A DNA stretch of 64,000 bases. Source: Puffinus mauretanicus (lineage: Eukaryota > Chordata > Aves > Procellariiformes > Procellariidae). Position 1 is the stretch's first letter, and each line of letters begins with the position of its first letter. Both the position numbers and the translations under genes were made by a program. Below, piece after piece: positions 11,561 through 26,300 of this stretch. The DNA lies in the NCBI GenBank assembly GCA_023333565.1, contig JAJKFH010000115.1:558001-622000 (forward strand). The letters run 5' to 3'. The notes below the pieces were generated by a model that was not told where the DNA came from, made no database searches, and worked only from the letters and a program-made list of their open reading frames with translations.

Positions 11561-13819
11561 TAACCTCCCGTACCTGAAATAACTAAAAGCTCTTTAAAAT
11601 GTCAAATGATCAGAGTCAAAGCCTGTCAGGAATGGAGCTTGTCAGAGACAAAACTATCTTCTGATTGCTCTCTGCTTTGCTGGCACCCATTTCTTGCTGA
11701 TACATAACAAAGCTCTGTTTAAATCCTTGGCTGTAGCCTCCTATCTTTCTTTCCATTTCCCAGGAGTTTCGGCTCTGGCTGGGGCTTGAATCGTTCCATT
11801 CCCTTTAAGTGTTTTCTGAGTTTGCTTTACCCACAGGACCATGCGTTATTCGGGAATGGCTCACAGCCAAGGAGGCCAACAACAGCCTGGGCCATCCAGG
11901 GTGTGAACCCGTCATCCCAGCCTCGCACGTGGCCGAACACCTCCTTCCTCCGGCTGCCTCTTCCCAGAGCACATACAGTTCCTCACAATCCCATTGCTTC
12001 TGCTTAACGAGGACAGGTGGTTGTCAGGAAAGCCAGAGGATCTGCTAAGTGCAGGCTGACCTTTAAGTCTGTTATTTACCCTTGTATGGAGGTTAATTCT
12101 GTACCATTCCCACAGCTCATTTCTCTTTCTGTTGCTTGAAAGCAAACAGTCCTCTTACAGTTCTTAGTCCCAGGGCCTCAGTTCTCTAATGTCAATTTTA
12201 TATGTGTGCAGTTTCTTCGCTGGTTTTACATGTGAGTTACCCAGGTAAGAGGAGGATCTGAACCGAGAGCTCCTTCCCACAAGTTTCTCTGTGCCCCCGG
12301 GGGAGTAATAACTGGGTCACTCTCAGCACAAAGCCCTTCCTTATGCCTCTGGTAAAAGGAACAGGCAGATTGAGCTCTACAAGATCAAATGAAAGATAAC
12401 AACCGCTATCAATCACTTTCCTTTTCCTAGAAACAGCAATTCATCTAACCTGTCTAGGGCTTTCTAAAGACAGAAAAGTTGTGAGAAACAGACCCAGCTT
12501 CTGCCCAAATCTCAAGACAAAATATGAACATTGTTGATAAATGTTTCAAAACTTGGTGTCTCACTCAGGACTGCTCTACTGGTTGTTCCTGTGTAATGCG
12601 GTAGTTTTTATATATCTTTGCAATATTCTGACTGGCAGTTTTTGCTTTAAGAAATTTACTGCCCTTTGCAAGCCAAGACTTTCAGAGGGCCCGTGTCTTG
12701 CTAGTTTAAGCCAGCACTGCCCTCTTCTGGAGATGACATTAGGCCTTTTCAGTAGGAATGATGGTCTTTGTCAAGCATCAGCTTCATCCAGGACCTGGCA
12801 CTGAGTCAGCAAAATACTTATTCAAATTGCATATGTAATGTAAAGCATGTGAGTAGTTCTTCTGCTTAGGTGCTGAAGGACATCAACACATCAAACTGAA
12901 ACCATTAATATTCTGACATAATAGCTTTAGTGGAAACACTCATGTATAAAATCACATGTATTTATACCACACTGAACTGTGTCTCTGAATCTTAAATTTT
13001 GGGAGCAGCTCCTTATTTGACCCTTGCCAGAGGGTCAGAAATTTCACTAGTCTGTCATAATTTGCCCATCTGCTCTTCAGCTGCCTTACAACCACACCAC
13101 CTCTAATCTAATGTCTGTAAATGTTCCACAAGCCTTATGTCTTTCTGGCAAGGTCCCTTTCACAAAAGGAAATAGGCACTTGTAGTTGCTGGAGAAGGTG
13201 GCTATGAATCTCAGCTGCCTTGTCAGGAGGAAGCCCAGGTGGCCACAACATCTATGCCTGATTTGTGCGGGCTGGATGCATGCTGTAAGGTGTTGCGGTG
13301 TCCTGGCCTCTTGACTATGCCCGTGAGGGGTTGCGTGTGCCTGGGATGTGCACGTGGACCTGACAGCTGGCAGAAAGTGCCGCGAGTTGCACAGCTAAAG
13401 TCATAGCCGATACTTTGTGTAGGCGGTACTTGTGAAGGCCTTGAATTTTAAGTTATCTATCATATTGCACAGCCTTTTTGTGAGCAGTTTATCTTATGGG
13501 TTGTGATGTGCTGAAGTGGTTGTAGAGGCTAAGAAGCAGAGCTAGATTAACTTTATGACTGTCACCAAGCCCAGATTTCACTTTAAATATTTTATGTGGT
13601 GCATTTGCAGCCCAGAGAAATTTGTACCTTCCTGACAGTATTGAGTTTCCTGAAAAATATGATGTTGGGGATGAAAAAGGAAACCCCAACCCAGAACTCA
13701 TTCAAGTACATGAAAAGTACAGTGCTATATCACTCTCTAGCAATTTTAGCCAAGAATTAGTGCTTTTCAAGAATCAATGACAAATTATTTACAATATCCT
13801 TGCAACATCTCATGTATGT
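11561..13819. other. Intergenic, no gene seen
   Basis: Unique sequence. The only oddity is a 10-bp CCCCCGGGGG palindrome at 12294-12303. No gene, RNA or repeat family identified. Confidence 0.65.
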
Positions 13820-13925
13820 TGTAATGACAGAGTCACACTAAGTGACTTACACCAAGTCATTCAGTACCTCATCTATAATTCAGGATACCTGATGTCTAAT
13901 TGCATCAGACAATGTGGTTGTTTTG
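13820..13925 (-). repeat. MIR/CORE-SINE-like remnant
   Basis: AAGTGACTTACACCAAGTCATTCAGTACCTCATCT...CAGGATACCTGATGTC resembles the 'aagtgacttgcccaaggtcacacag...agaacccagg' part of MIR-type tRNA-derived SINEs in inverted orientation. Diverged; no RNA polymerase III boxes survive. Confidence 0.42.
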
Positions 13926-14514
13926 GTATGATTGTCTACCAGGATTGCTAAGCAAATAAGAACTAAACTTTGTTGATGTTAAATAGAGTTTGAATTAGAC
14001 ATTTTGCATGCTTTCTTTCATGTGAACTTCCTAAATTTAGACATTCCAAGAAGGAAAAAAAAAAAAAGAGAGAAAAAGAATGGGCTAATTGATCTTTTAA
14101 ACATTATTATGCCACTAGCATAGGAAAACATTACATACAAGACTTTCTTTGTAAGTTTTACTTCCTGATTGGTAACACTTGGGAATTCTGAGGAATTAAG
14201 CAAAAGGTTGAAAGTGGATGTTTATCCAAACCAGGTCTCCAAGTTCTGAATATTTCAGTCATTTTCACTAATTATCACTAACTCTTTGTCCAGCAAGACC
14301 TTGACATTGGTATACTGTGGTCTTTTCCTTTCAAGTTGGCCACATTTTTAAGAGAGAAGAGTCTTTCACAATAGGTTTTGGAAATGTTCAGCACAAGGTG
14401 ATTGCCTAACTGATTTTCCCACAGACAACAAATGTTTATTTGTCTTTTCATTATCTGTTGTGTGAAAGGTTATGTACAAGGCTTCTCACATTCACCAACA
14501 GAAATCTCTACTGC

Positions 14515-14645
14515 CAGTGTAAATTAGGAGTAACTCAATCAAAAGCTATAAAGCCCAACTGGTGTGAAACTGCTCTGAAGAATTGATTCAAGGGCAATTG
14601 GAGTTAATGGGAATGTTCCCATTGACTTCCATGTGCTTTGAAGTA
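14515..14645. repeat. Palindromic ancient repeat remnant
   Basis: AAATTAGGAGTAACTCAATC and AACTGGTGTGAAACTG, followed by a 14-bp inverted repeat with two mismatches around TG (arms 14600-14613 and 14616-14629, right arm TTCCCATTGACTTC), resemble the palindrome-rich elements common in crocodilian and turtle DNA. The family name is not certain. Confidence 0.5.
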
Positions 14646-17600
14646 TGTCATGGGTAATGCATAATAAGTAATGGACTTGTGGGCTGATGGCGGTGGCGAG
14701 GAGAAATGCTCAGAGATTAATTTTAGCATGGGGAGAGCAGTTATCCTTAGCCTTCCTGTAGAGTCAAAAGGGAAAAGGCAGTTTCTCTTCTGGGCTGTTC
14801 TTCCTTGTCACAGCTCTTTGAGCCAATAATTTGCATTCACTTCTGCTCCAGTCCTGCCTGTCTGATGCCTTCAAAACTTCACTAAATCAGTAATTCCCCA
14901 CCCTTATTAGTAGCATTGTTTAGTTTGAATTATGTTTTAATGGTTTTGCTGGCAATACTTTAATTGAAACTACTGAAAATTCCATATAAATAATACCCCA
15001 GTATGTTTTATGTAGGATTAGTTATACTGGATATAATCACGTACCCATTTCTTATAGTAAGATCAACAATATTTTCAGTAGAATTTTCAGTATTTAGGGA
15101 TTTGAAAAGGCTATGAACATGCACAAGGAGTCAAGGACAATCCTCCTGAGCACATAGAGTCTTCACATAGAATCTTGTTGCTGAGGTACCTGCAAGAGCA
15201 AGAGATTTTGAAAGAAAATAATGTCTTTCAAGATCAGAGGTCTCTCTTTTTTTTTTTTTTAGCTTTCCTTAACAGTAGGTGGTCTGGAAAAAATCTACAA
15301 CAAGCTTCAGCCACAAAATGGCTGCTGAACTCTGAGCTAAGGGAGATTTCTTGGAAAAAAAGAGCAAGGCGATACTTCGTGGAGCCTGTGCTCTGCAGAC
15401 TGCAGCTCTGGTCTGCCTTGGCAGCTTTTTGTTGTGATTTGTCGTGATGTAAGTGCATTTTTCTTTTCATCTGACAGAATAGCATCTCCAGTACCATGAA
15501 AAGTTTTTTGGCTCCTGTGCAGTATATAATTCAGACAAAAGCTGTGCAAGTTCTTAAAATCATGTTTGGCCTTCATTATGTCAAGATTTCATAGTGTTTT
15601 GTAGAGATTTTATAATATTTCTGTGGTTATTATAAGCAGTCAATTACTATCAAAATTATAGACTGTGCTTGAATGTTTGGAGTGAGAAATTATAGATAAT
15701 TTCTGGTATGTTGGTCCAGTTTCTATGGTAATCTGAATAAGTGTGAATTAATTGCCTGTTGTCATGGTTCTTTATGGTAATTCCAGACTCTTAATGTTTG
15801 AAATATACCAGGTTACATTTTATGCATGTTTTTAGTACTTGTTAACATACCTCTTAGGACTTCCCAAAGATTACTGTCATCTCATTTCCCCTGTTTTTGA
15901 CTATCTGAGGATGTTAACATGAAGAGTTGGAAGATAATCTTCTTTAAAAAAATCCCTCTAGCCACATAACTTTTACTTTACAGTCCAAGAAGTCGTCTAT
16001 TAAGGCCAATTTCCCATTACTACGTTAGGCTCTGGTTGAGGCCCATAATCTTTTTTGTGCAGCAGTGATTGGCAGGCCATTATTTTTGACTTACCTTTCT
16101 CTCCTGCTGTTAACAGATGGAACTGCTGCCAGCTTCAAAAATGTCTTGGGCAAAGTAATGACCAAATCAGCACGAAAGCAACATTCAGTTCCTTCTAAAC
16201 AGAGATTTGGGAAAAAAAAAAGAGAAGAAGAAAATGCTGAAAAAATGAGAACACTGAAAAATAAAAGTTTTCACACCAAAAGACAATTATTCTCCCACTA
16301 GTGGTAACCTCATGTCTGGTGGATCCACACTGGTGGATGATGACAATCACTGCACTCTGAACGGGGTGGTACAGCAGTGAAAAATTGCAATGGTCTTTCT
16401 TAGGAGGCAATCACTGTGTTCAAGATAAGAATTCATGGGGAGTGTAAGGTATCATCAAAGGGTGAAACCTATACTCCTTTTTGTGTTTGGCAGTGTGGTG
16501 GGTAGGTATGTGCTATTGTGTAAATCACAAGAACATGCAGACTGCTATCCAACATGTTATTAACTCCAAGCCCTGTGAGCTTCAAAACAGACTCAGGCTC
16601 TGCTTTATTTGTTATTCAGATGAAATTATATGAAAAACTTGGCTATCTAAGCGTCATATCTTTCCCACCATGATAGGTAGGTGATTATGGGTCTGTCATA
16701 TTAGTCATCATTAGTTACACACAATCCCTAAATTAATTAATGCTATTCAGATTGCAAAGTCAAGTGTTCAGGAAATGCCCGTTGAGTTTATAAATGACAG
16801 AATTAAGGTATTTGCCTGTGCAGGCTTAACTAAATCCACTTGTGCATGGGCTTTGTGATCCAGCCTTTGGTTACATGATCACATACTGTTTTTCCCACAT
16901 TCAGTGCCAGGATGGCCAGTGCTGTCTTTATAAGCCAGCTAATTGATATTTTGCACTCATACTTTCTTAGTGGGTGGTGCCAGGATTATTTATGATATTC
17001 CAGTCAGACACTGTAAATGTGTTAAATTCCCTATTATCTACAAAAAAAGTGAGGACACTGATCTCCAGACCATTTTCAGAAAAATGACATTTAAGGGAGG
17101 AAGAGAAAATTCGGGAAAGTTGACAAATTCCCTACAGTGATCCTTCCACATCCCCATTGTTTTGAAAAATGCAGAGCAAGGGGAAATTTAAAAATGTAAA
17201 AAAGAGAAAAAGCATTTCAGCATTCTGGAAATACTGAAACGGATTTGTTCAACGTTTGAACACAAGCCTGTGAATCTTTTTTGTTTGAGAGCAGCGTATC
17301 TTTAGACACTGTCTTAAAAACAAACAAGAAACCCCAGAAAAACATTGAAATGGTTAAATAACACAAAAAATTGCACCAGGCAGTTGTCTTAGATTGAACA
17401 AACTGATTTAGGTTTACCTTAAGTAAAATGTGTGATGCTTGTGATTGTCTGGAAAATATCTGTTTTGACTGGATCTGAAACAGTTTTTTGTTGTATTCCT
17501 TGTTTTAGCTGGTGTGTTAAAAAATCAATTATTTTTGCAGTAAAATGGGAGAGTAACTAATAGCAGTAGTAGCTTCTCCATTAATCAAAATGAAATTGTG

Positions 17601-17837
17601 AAGTGTTATCTTATCACTGGGCATAGGTACTTATTGATGGGAAATAGCTCATCTCGGGGTAGGAGAGCATTACAACTTTGCTAACGAAGCTGTAAAAAGA
17701 TCCAAAGATGAAATTAGATAAGTTTTATCTAGAAGTAAAAGGCAATTGCTTAGCAGTGAGCCTTAGAAATTATTATAAAAGCTGCCATAAGAAGTGGTGA
17801 ATTCACTACTTTCTGTGACTATTCAAAGTGAAGCTGT

Positions 17838-17895
17838 GGTTTGGTTTTTTTTGTTAGTTTTTTTTGGTTGGGTTTTTTTGGTGTTGCTTTTTTTA
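17838..17895 (+). repeat. T/G low-complexity tract
   Basis: Runs of T broken by GG and GTT (GGTTTGGTTTTTTTTGTTAG and following) cover about 58 bases. Low-complexity sequence without a recognisable element. Confidence 0.85.
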
Positions 17896-20800
17896 AACAT
17901 GAATTAAAGTCATTTCTGAGGAAAAATCATAATTATCAAGCTAGTCCACATATTTGGGAAGAGTGCTAGAGTGGCTGGATGCAGAGGTTCAGTTACAGTC
18001 TAGCAGTTAGCAGATCTCCCATATTTATCCTTTTCTTCTTGGGTCTTGAGAACAACGTGTTGCCTGCATTATCTTCAACATAATCCTAATATTTGCAGCT
18101 CTCCTGCAGCTCTGTCTCTTTAAGACTCATTCAAATTGTAGTTTATATTTCAGGATAGCAGCTGTTTGCTTGCGTTGGTCAGGAAGGATTTCTGTTTTCT
18201 CAGTGTACAGCCAGCCAACTCTATCCTACTTTTTTCCTTTCCTCCTGAAGCAGTTGGAAGATTGGATGGTTTGACAGAGAGCATGCATTTCCTAAGGCAT
18301 CTGGCTGGTGTGTCTTGCTCGCCTACTTGGGGTCATATTGATCACTGTATTGTGAGCAAGACATAATTTCTCTGTGTCAGATGGGCTGAGAACTTGAGAG
18401 TTTTAATCTTTCCCCCACACGCTTAGTCTGACAGGGTCATCTTGTAGAAGTCTCAAGGACAAGTAGCATTTTGACTTCACCTGTGCTTTCACAGTAACAC
18501 TCTGTGGACTGAAAAACATCCTTTTAGCTAAAATATTTAGCTTTGGTACAGGTGCTGCTTCAATACAGGAGAGAACGTGGTCCTCTCTTGCCTTGAGCTC
18601 TGTCAAACTCTGCTTTGAATAGCACTAGAGTAAGATGGGGAAAATACCCTCTGCCAGAGGTTTTCGGAGATGTTTGCTAATAGCAGGGCTGAATAAACTT
18701 GCTCTTGGGTGTAGGCACGAATGCTTCAGTGAACACAGACTCTTTTATCTCTTCTTTTTCCCTCTTCTTGTTCCATCTCAGATCTGCCTCAAAGGGGGCC
18801 AATGAATGCGTGATACAATATGGCAAAACAAGGAACTGAGCCCTGGGAGTGATTTGTGAATTGAAGTTGAGAGACAGTTTCCAGGCATCCTGTGAGAAAA
18901 CTTCGGGGTCTGGAGAAGGGCTTTCTGGATCTGCAGATCATAAAGACACGGAGGCCACTGCAGCCTGATTTGTTTCCTTGTGTAACCAGTGTTACAGGGC
19001 CTCTCTTGTGTCGCTGTACTTCCTTGGCTCTTTCTCATGCTTCATTCAAAAAGATAACAAGAATTTAAAATTATTGCCATCTGAGGAGTTTGGCCAAAGA
19101 GTAAAGAGATGCGTGCAGCCAGCATCACACACTTCAAGTTCTGTTGTGTTTCTACACACTTAGCTTTGGGTGTTTTAATGTGGAGAGATGCATTAAACAC
19201 TCTGTTGTAAAAGAATGTTCTTATTTCTTCTGTGTTTCTTGATTCCTAGATGTCTGCTCTAAACTTTCCTCCATCAACCATCTTAAAAGATTACACAAAT
19301 GAATAGACAATTTGAGATTAGAATGTCCTATCACATGACATTTTATTATTATTATTATTTTTAATTTATTATGAGAGTTTACAACATGTCATGTCATTAT
19401 GTAGCATTTCTACTGACGTAATAGAATAAAGTGTAATGAAGACAGACAAATAGAAATGTGTCTATTTGTATAGACAAGTAACACAGTAACAATATTTTAA
19501 AATTCTTTAAGAGAAGAAACAAAAAGAGGGCTCCAACAGGTACTGGTGAGGCTAAGAGGAAAAGGCCAGAAGGAGATGGCTCACCCAGTTTCACCTGGTG
19601 TTTTTATTCCCAAAGATGAATGCAATCAACAGTTTCCAAACCACCACTGAAGCTCTTCTCTTCTATGTGGTGGAAGTCCGATTGCTACCCTGTAAACAGA
19701 TGGCTGGGAGGCATCTTCTCTGCTGGGTGAATTCAGAAGGGCTGTAAATCTGTAAGGAAAGATCATGAAAGGGAAGTGTGTAAAAGGCCACAGCCACCTC
19801 TGGGATTTCCTCCTGCTGTGTGCTCCTGACCTCCACGTATCATCTGGGAGTGTCTATGAGGCCACCAAGTACCAACCACATGTGCCAGATGGGGTGAGAC
19901 TCTGCAGAAAGTCATTACTACACCCGCCTCTCCTCTGCAAAAGAATTGTCCTGCCCCTGGCTGTTCCTTTTGATGATCTTTGAAGATAACTAACATGCAT
20001 AGTCCTAACAGTCATCCAGTCGTCCTAACTTTGTGAGAAAAATAAAACGGTTATTTACCATCACTATAAAAAGAAAACCAACAACAAACCTTGTACCTAA
20101 TTTCTTGTTTAAATTTGTCTTCAGCTACTGGTCAGTATTCTACCTTTCCCTTCTCTTTTAAGGGATTGTCAATATTTTCTGTTTAGGATGCCTCTTCCTT
20201 ACTTCTGTATTTGTTGTTAAAGGCATTGCACTCATTGCCTTTCTCCCTGTAAAGCTCTCAGATTTTTTTAATAGGTTTTGTTTTTCGCACCCATTTTTCA
20301 ACATGCTTCAGGAAAACTGGCCAAAAGAACTGCATATATTTGTCTGGGATTAGTATAAAGTGCATGAAATACTGAGGCAATGTCACCTCCTTTTCCTCCT
20401 AATGGCTCTATTCTTTATGGATCAAGGCATCTCATCAACTGCTTTTATTACAGCATGGGAGTCTGCATGGAATTGTTTGTTCACTGTGGCCATGAGATTC
20501 TTTTTTCCCCAGTCCTTCAACTGTGTAAGGCATGGGTTGTTCTGACAGGAGGGCATGACACTGTACGTTATTTTATTGTGCCACTTGCAAAAATTTTATA
20601 TGCAGTTTAATATTTATTTCTGAATAATTGATAAAAGTATTTGTAAGAAGAGATTGCTGTTAAGAGGACACTCAGACCACAAATACTGTAAAGGTGATCT
20701 TCCCTGCAGGGTGGGAAGGGCCTGCTCTCCCTTGAGTCTGCAACTCAAAAGGTGTGCACGCTTGGGAGCTCTTTAGTCTGGGGCTGTAAACTACCTATAA

Positions 20801-23258
20801 AACATCACAAATTTGCTTCAAATTTGCATTGTAAACAATTACCATATTATCATATTCCATTGCTCTGTCTTTTGAAAAAGAGAAAATACATCTAGCTTTG
20901 AAGATTTATATTTTATATTTCATATTTCATATTTAGGGGAAACTGAGTCAAATTAATATAGAGTGACTTGAAAATATTCTTAAGGTGACAGAGTGCCAAA
21001 GTCATGAGAACTGCAGGCCCTTTGATTCCTAATCTCAGAATCTGTTGCCTTATCTTCCTTGTCTCTCTTTTCTACTTCAGGCATAATTCAGCTAGAAATT
21101 TCTGCATGTCCTTTCATCATCTGTCATCAAAGAGAGGATTTTCTGTGATCTGCTGCTTGTGAATTTTGTCATGGTCTGTCTGAGCCTCCCTAGTGGATGG
21201 TAACCAGATTGTTTGGACCTAGTGTTTAAATTCTGTAGTAGAGCTGTCTTCTTCAAGCTGAATTCACTCCTCTCCTCAAACACTCTTTCAGGGGCACATC
21301 TTTTTTTCTAGTCCCTTTCCTGCATCTCAAAGACAGTGTTGATACATCCTAAAGTATATACATCCTGGCTTACAATTTAACCCCTTTGGGGAACTTCATG
21401 GCAGTTGAAATGAAGAACACAGGATTTGCAAAGGAACATCCCAAGCACAGATACATGACTTGAAACAGTTCAGGAGAACTACAAGTCCATAGAAATCAAT
21501 ACTTATCTGGATGCAGCGCTCTCTTCACCCTCCTGAAACAATTTCTCCTGACATTCAATGGATTAAGTCAGCGTCGTTCAGTTCTTTGTCTGAGAGTTCA
21601 CTTTCTTTAATATTTACTTAACAGTTAGTGCTACCTTTCCTCTTTCTTAGCATTTTCTGGATATTTTTATTGCCTTGAATCACTGTGGGATTACTATGGC
21701 AAAAAGTAATTAAAAGTCAATGATTTTGTTGCAACAGCTGGCTGTCTGCTAGGATAATACTGTTCCAGTTAGATAACTGCAAGAGGACCCCATTCAGCTT
21801 TCTGGACAGGGTTTATTCTTGTTTTTAAGCTGAGAGTCTAAGTGATACTGAAGGTTGAAATGAGAAATTTACTTTATTTACTTGAATAAGAACTATGTTC
21901 CAAGAACGTACATATCCATGGACTATTAGCAAGTGGTGCACTTACCACAGGTATAAATAGCTAATTGTAAAAGAAAATCCTGAAAGAACACATCCTGGTT
22001 ATTATTTATGTACTTTATTCAATGCATTAAAGTAATAAACATAATCTGATGTATCTTCTGTTTTTCTGAGGCAGATGCTATAGCTCAATCAGATGTTATG
22101 TACTGAACTGAGAAATGACATCTTCTTCCTTTTCCACAGCCTGGCAGTCACAATGGCTCAGTGGAGTCTTCTGACTCTTGTGATCTTGCAGTGTCACTTA
22201 GAAAATGTGTCTCATCTGTAGTATCTTAGCTCAGACTTATCAGAGAGTTATATTTTTGATTTTAGAAGAACAGCAAAAAATACTGGAAAAACAGTCCATT
22301 CTTATTAAAAGACAAATGAGTGAAATAAATCTGCACTCCCAACAAACTAAGCAAAATTGCAGCGTAAAATCACCAGAACCTCCCCAGGCTGGTGGAGAGT
22401 TGTGAGCCATGGACTGCAGTCACTTTGCAGCAGAGGTTGCACTGAGGCTAATGGAAATCACGTGTCTGGCAGGAGGGCAGACATGGGGTCCTGAAAAAGA
22501 GCTTCTTGGAGAGACACCATTCTAGACGTCTTTGTGTTGCTGTGCAATGTTGTGTCATGGTTTGGAGGGGTGGAAAAGAGCATCAAAGAGGTTGTATAGA
22601 GGTGGAAGATGAGAAACAAGGAAAAAGGTCACAATGAAGGTAAAAACGAGAGAATGTTTTCATAACTTTTGTTAGGAGAGGAAAAGAAATGCTCTGTAGT
22701 GTTTGATTTGCCATGTGTGTAGCCCTGAAAAATACTGGTGGTGTTTTGGAATCAGAAATGAGGATGCCTACAGGTGAAAACTCCACATTTCTCCTCTGAC
22801 GGTGAGCAAAAGCTGCAAGCGTTTTTGGATGAAGTGAACAGACTCTAAAAGTGCACGGAGGCAGGACCTGGTTGAAGACTTGAATGACTTTCTGCAGTGC
22901 CAGCCCTGATGGGTGCTATCACTGCGTCCGGCCATAGCTCTGCATTGCCCATTCTCAGGATTCCCTCTATAGCTTTGGATATTCATGGGGCAGGTTCACG
23001 GCTCAAAAGTGGCAGGGGCTGGGAACATAAGCATGAGTAAGAGGGAAGAGAGTCCATTAGTGTCTACCATCCATTGAGGGGATCTGCTCAGAAGCTAACC
23101 CAGCTAATTCAGGGGTTTCCAGAAAGGTAAATATTCTCAGCAAGGGGTTGGCATACTGGGACCTGGTGACAAAAGAAATGTAGGGGACCATGTTGCGTGT
23201 GGTAGTGTGGAAGTATGAGTATAACAGATCACTGAGGGAGAGGGTAGGGTAAGCAGAA

Positions 23259-23303
23259 AAATCTATTTTACAGAGAAATCTATTTTACAAAATCTATTTT
23301 ACA
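23259..23303 (+). repeat. Three copies of a 14-bp unit
   Basis: AAATCTATTTTACA occurs at 23259-23272, 23276-23289 and 23290-23303. The last two are in direct tandem and the first is offset by three bases. All three are identical, which suggests recent slippage duplication. Confidence 0.92.
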
Positions 23304-26300
23304 AAACGATGACCGACTTCACTTCCACCGTGGTCTCTTTCCATGTGCTTTATGTGGGAGGTGTTGCAGAAAAGAAATGCTAAACAATTCAGCATTGTTT
23401 TATTCTATCTTCCAATATTTTGTGAGATGATCTATACACTATGTAAAGCACTGTATGCAATAAATAGTGTGTTGAATATGATTATAGGTATTGTGGCATG
23501 GCAGATACATGAGAAATGTCATGTCATGTAAACACTGATAGAGGGAAATGTAAAATGGGAGAATTTATTATATCAAAGTTAGGTATTGGTCCCCAGGAAG
23601 GAATGAAAGCACAATCACTAACTGCTGTTCCTCCCATAAAAATCAATTTTCCTGTCTTTCTGTTTTGGGTGTTCTTATGTGGTATTATAGATTTTAAAAT
23701 ATCATCCAAGGAGTAAAAGAAGAATTGGGATGTGAGCACTTCATCTTTAGTCCAAAATTCTTGATATAGAGGCAGTGGCTCACCTTTGATTTTCTAAGAT
23801 ATGTACTTTATTTGGACTGCCATATTTTTTTTTTTTCAATGAGATTACCTCAAAAACATGTATTAGAAGTATCTGGTGTTGAGGTAAGGATGGTGGTTAC
23901 AGTGGCAGTAGCATAAAGACTAATGACAAACTGGATTACTGGAAACCTTGCAGATGCTGAAAAATGCTAAATGAAAGACAGGATGGGAAACAATAGATGG
24001 ACCATAATTTTATTTGAGTAAATAGTTTTTCCTAACATTATTTTTGCATTTAATCTCTGAATACTGTGGATGAGAATTGTTGCTGATTTTCTACCAGTGT
24101 GAGAAGATGACTAACAGGTCTCTGGCATTCATGCTTCTCTGGGAGGAAGCTGGCTGAGCTCTAGAGAAACCAGTGGAGAGTCTCTGGCCCCAATTAACGG
24201 GCTGAAGAAAGTGGTACAAGGTGGACTGCTCTGAAAAGAAGCTGGGTCTGCTGAGACTGCGTGCATTCCCAGCGCCTGTGCTGTTACTAGTAATTTCATT
24301 GCAGGCTTTTTATCATTCTGTGATGCCAAGTTTTTAGGGCTTTTCCCCTTCCCAATGATCTTTCAAGCTGATCAATGAAATGCAAATGTTTCTTTTAGGG
24401 TACTAAAGACCAGCAAAGACGAGCCTGAGAGGCCAGCAATTGCTTCTTCCATCCTTCTCTGGATGGCGTTCGTGGGTAGTTAGAAGGGAGCCCTTCCAGT
24501 TCATCTGATCTTTTCACGGAGATTTTACCTAGTAGGCAGCGCAAAGAGGCAGCTTCATATATTTATCTGCCTGTTCCCAGGCTCTCAAAGGTGATTTGCC
24601 ATTTTCCATTAAGGGAGGGAGTGGGTACATCCAGACCTCTGTTATTTCTCTGTAAGAACAAGGCAACGGAATTGAAGAGAAAGCTCTCTTGTAACATTGT
24701 ACTATTGCAGAACTAATGAGCACAGCACAGCGCAGCCATCCCAAGAATATAAAGCCACTTTGAAGCAGGTGGTAACTTTTTTTTTAACTTTCTTGTCCTC
24801 CAACAGAATTTTAACCCCTGCTAAACTTGTTCAGTGTTTTGGCTGTTTGCTCCAGCCACTCTTTAATCTCAAACAGCCCTGGCTGTGGCTTCCTTGCAGA
24901 AGGGAAAAAGAAAAAAAATTGAATTGTTTCATAGTTACCAATTTTTATTTTACCAACACCCTATATTCTGCATTGAAGTCACTGGACACTCGTTTTCTGT
25001 GAGCACAAGAACATCTCTGGGATAAAAGCATCCATAATCTCTGATAAATTAGAGGGTAGCTAAATGGCATGAAATGATTTTAAAAAGATAGTATTAAAGA
25101 TGCAAAGCCAAGTACCCAGAAACAAAGAAATGCTGGAATTCACGCTCAGCTGAAGCCTTAATTTGGTTCCTTTCCATGCAATATGCCTTTTGTTTGCTAT
25201 TTGGTCATGGTTTTTCCACAGGCCTCCTGTCTCACCCAGCACACAGGACACTTGGTGCTCATTCACCATGTATTTTTAAAAATATTTTCTCCACTCTTCC
25301 TTGATATGGGATTGTATACTCTCCTATAAACATGGACGACTGCATTTTGTCTTAGGCTTTTCTAAGGTGCTTGTGCTGGAATAACCTTCTAGCTTTCAAA
25401 AACTAAAGACTTCACAACATCTTTTAAGTAGAGGGGATAATATCATCCAGTTTTTACTGACTGCAGACGGAGACCTGAAGATTAAAGCCAATAGCGTCAA
25501 AAGGAAATCCAGCAGCAGAGATGGGGATTGGATACTGTTCTTTAGGTTGACTTTCAGTTTCTTTAGCTATGAAGTCTTTTTGCTCCTCCTCCAGTTTCCT
25601 GCCTCCTTACTATTAAGTCTTCCTATGTCAATAACAGATGACCTTGGGTCTCACAGACAAATGCTCTTTCCACCACAAAGATCATCCTCAGAACAGGTTT
25701 ATTCTGTAAAATTAACAGAAAAAAGTGAATTGGGAAGGCTACATTCAAGGAAGATTCTGACTAGCGACTATTGCATGTGGAAACCTTGTGGGATGTGGGA
25801 GACTGCAGACATTTCAGGAAATACAGCGATTAGCATGTTTGAGAGGAGTGTTGTGTACTGCCCTCGCATGAGCTGGTGGCTGTAGAATGAAGAAAGTCAA
25901 TGAAGACAAGATAAAATCTGAAGAAATTAGGTGATTAAATGGAAGAGTGAGAGCTTTGAAACTGCAGAAAATACAGGAGAAAGAACTGAAAACTAAATGG
26001 CTAGTACAAGGCTGCAGTGGGAGATGAGGAAGGACTGCTAAGAGGGCTTAGCTGTGCATCAGGAATGGACCCAGAAAAGATGCCTACAGTATGCACGCAT
26101 ATAAAAGCAATCAAAAGCAAAGGAAATCTGAATTATGGATCAGTGAAAACCGATGTGGAGCTGTGAAATGAGTACAGACAGAAAGCAGATGCTCTGCTTC
26201 CTTCTGAAGCTGGAAACAGAATTAGGCAATTGCACAGGAAGATGAGGAATGCCTCTGCAAGACTTCTGTAACCCCTTTGTGTAGGCCTGCATTATTTAAG

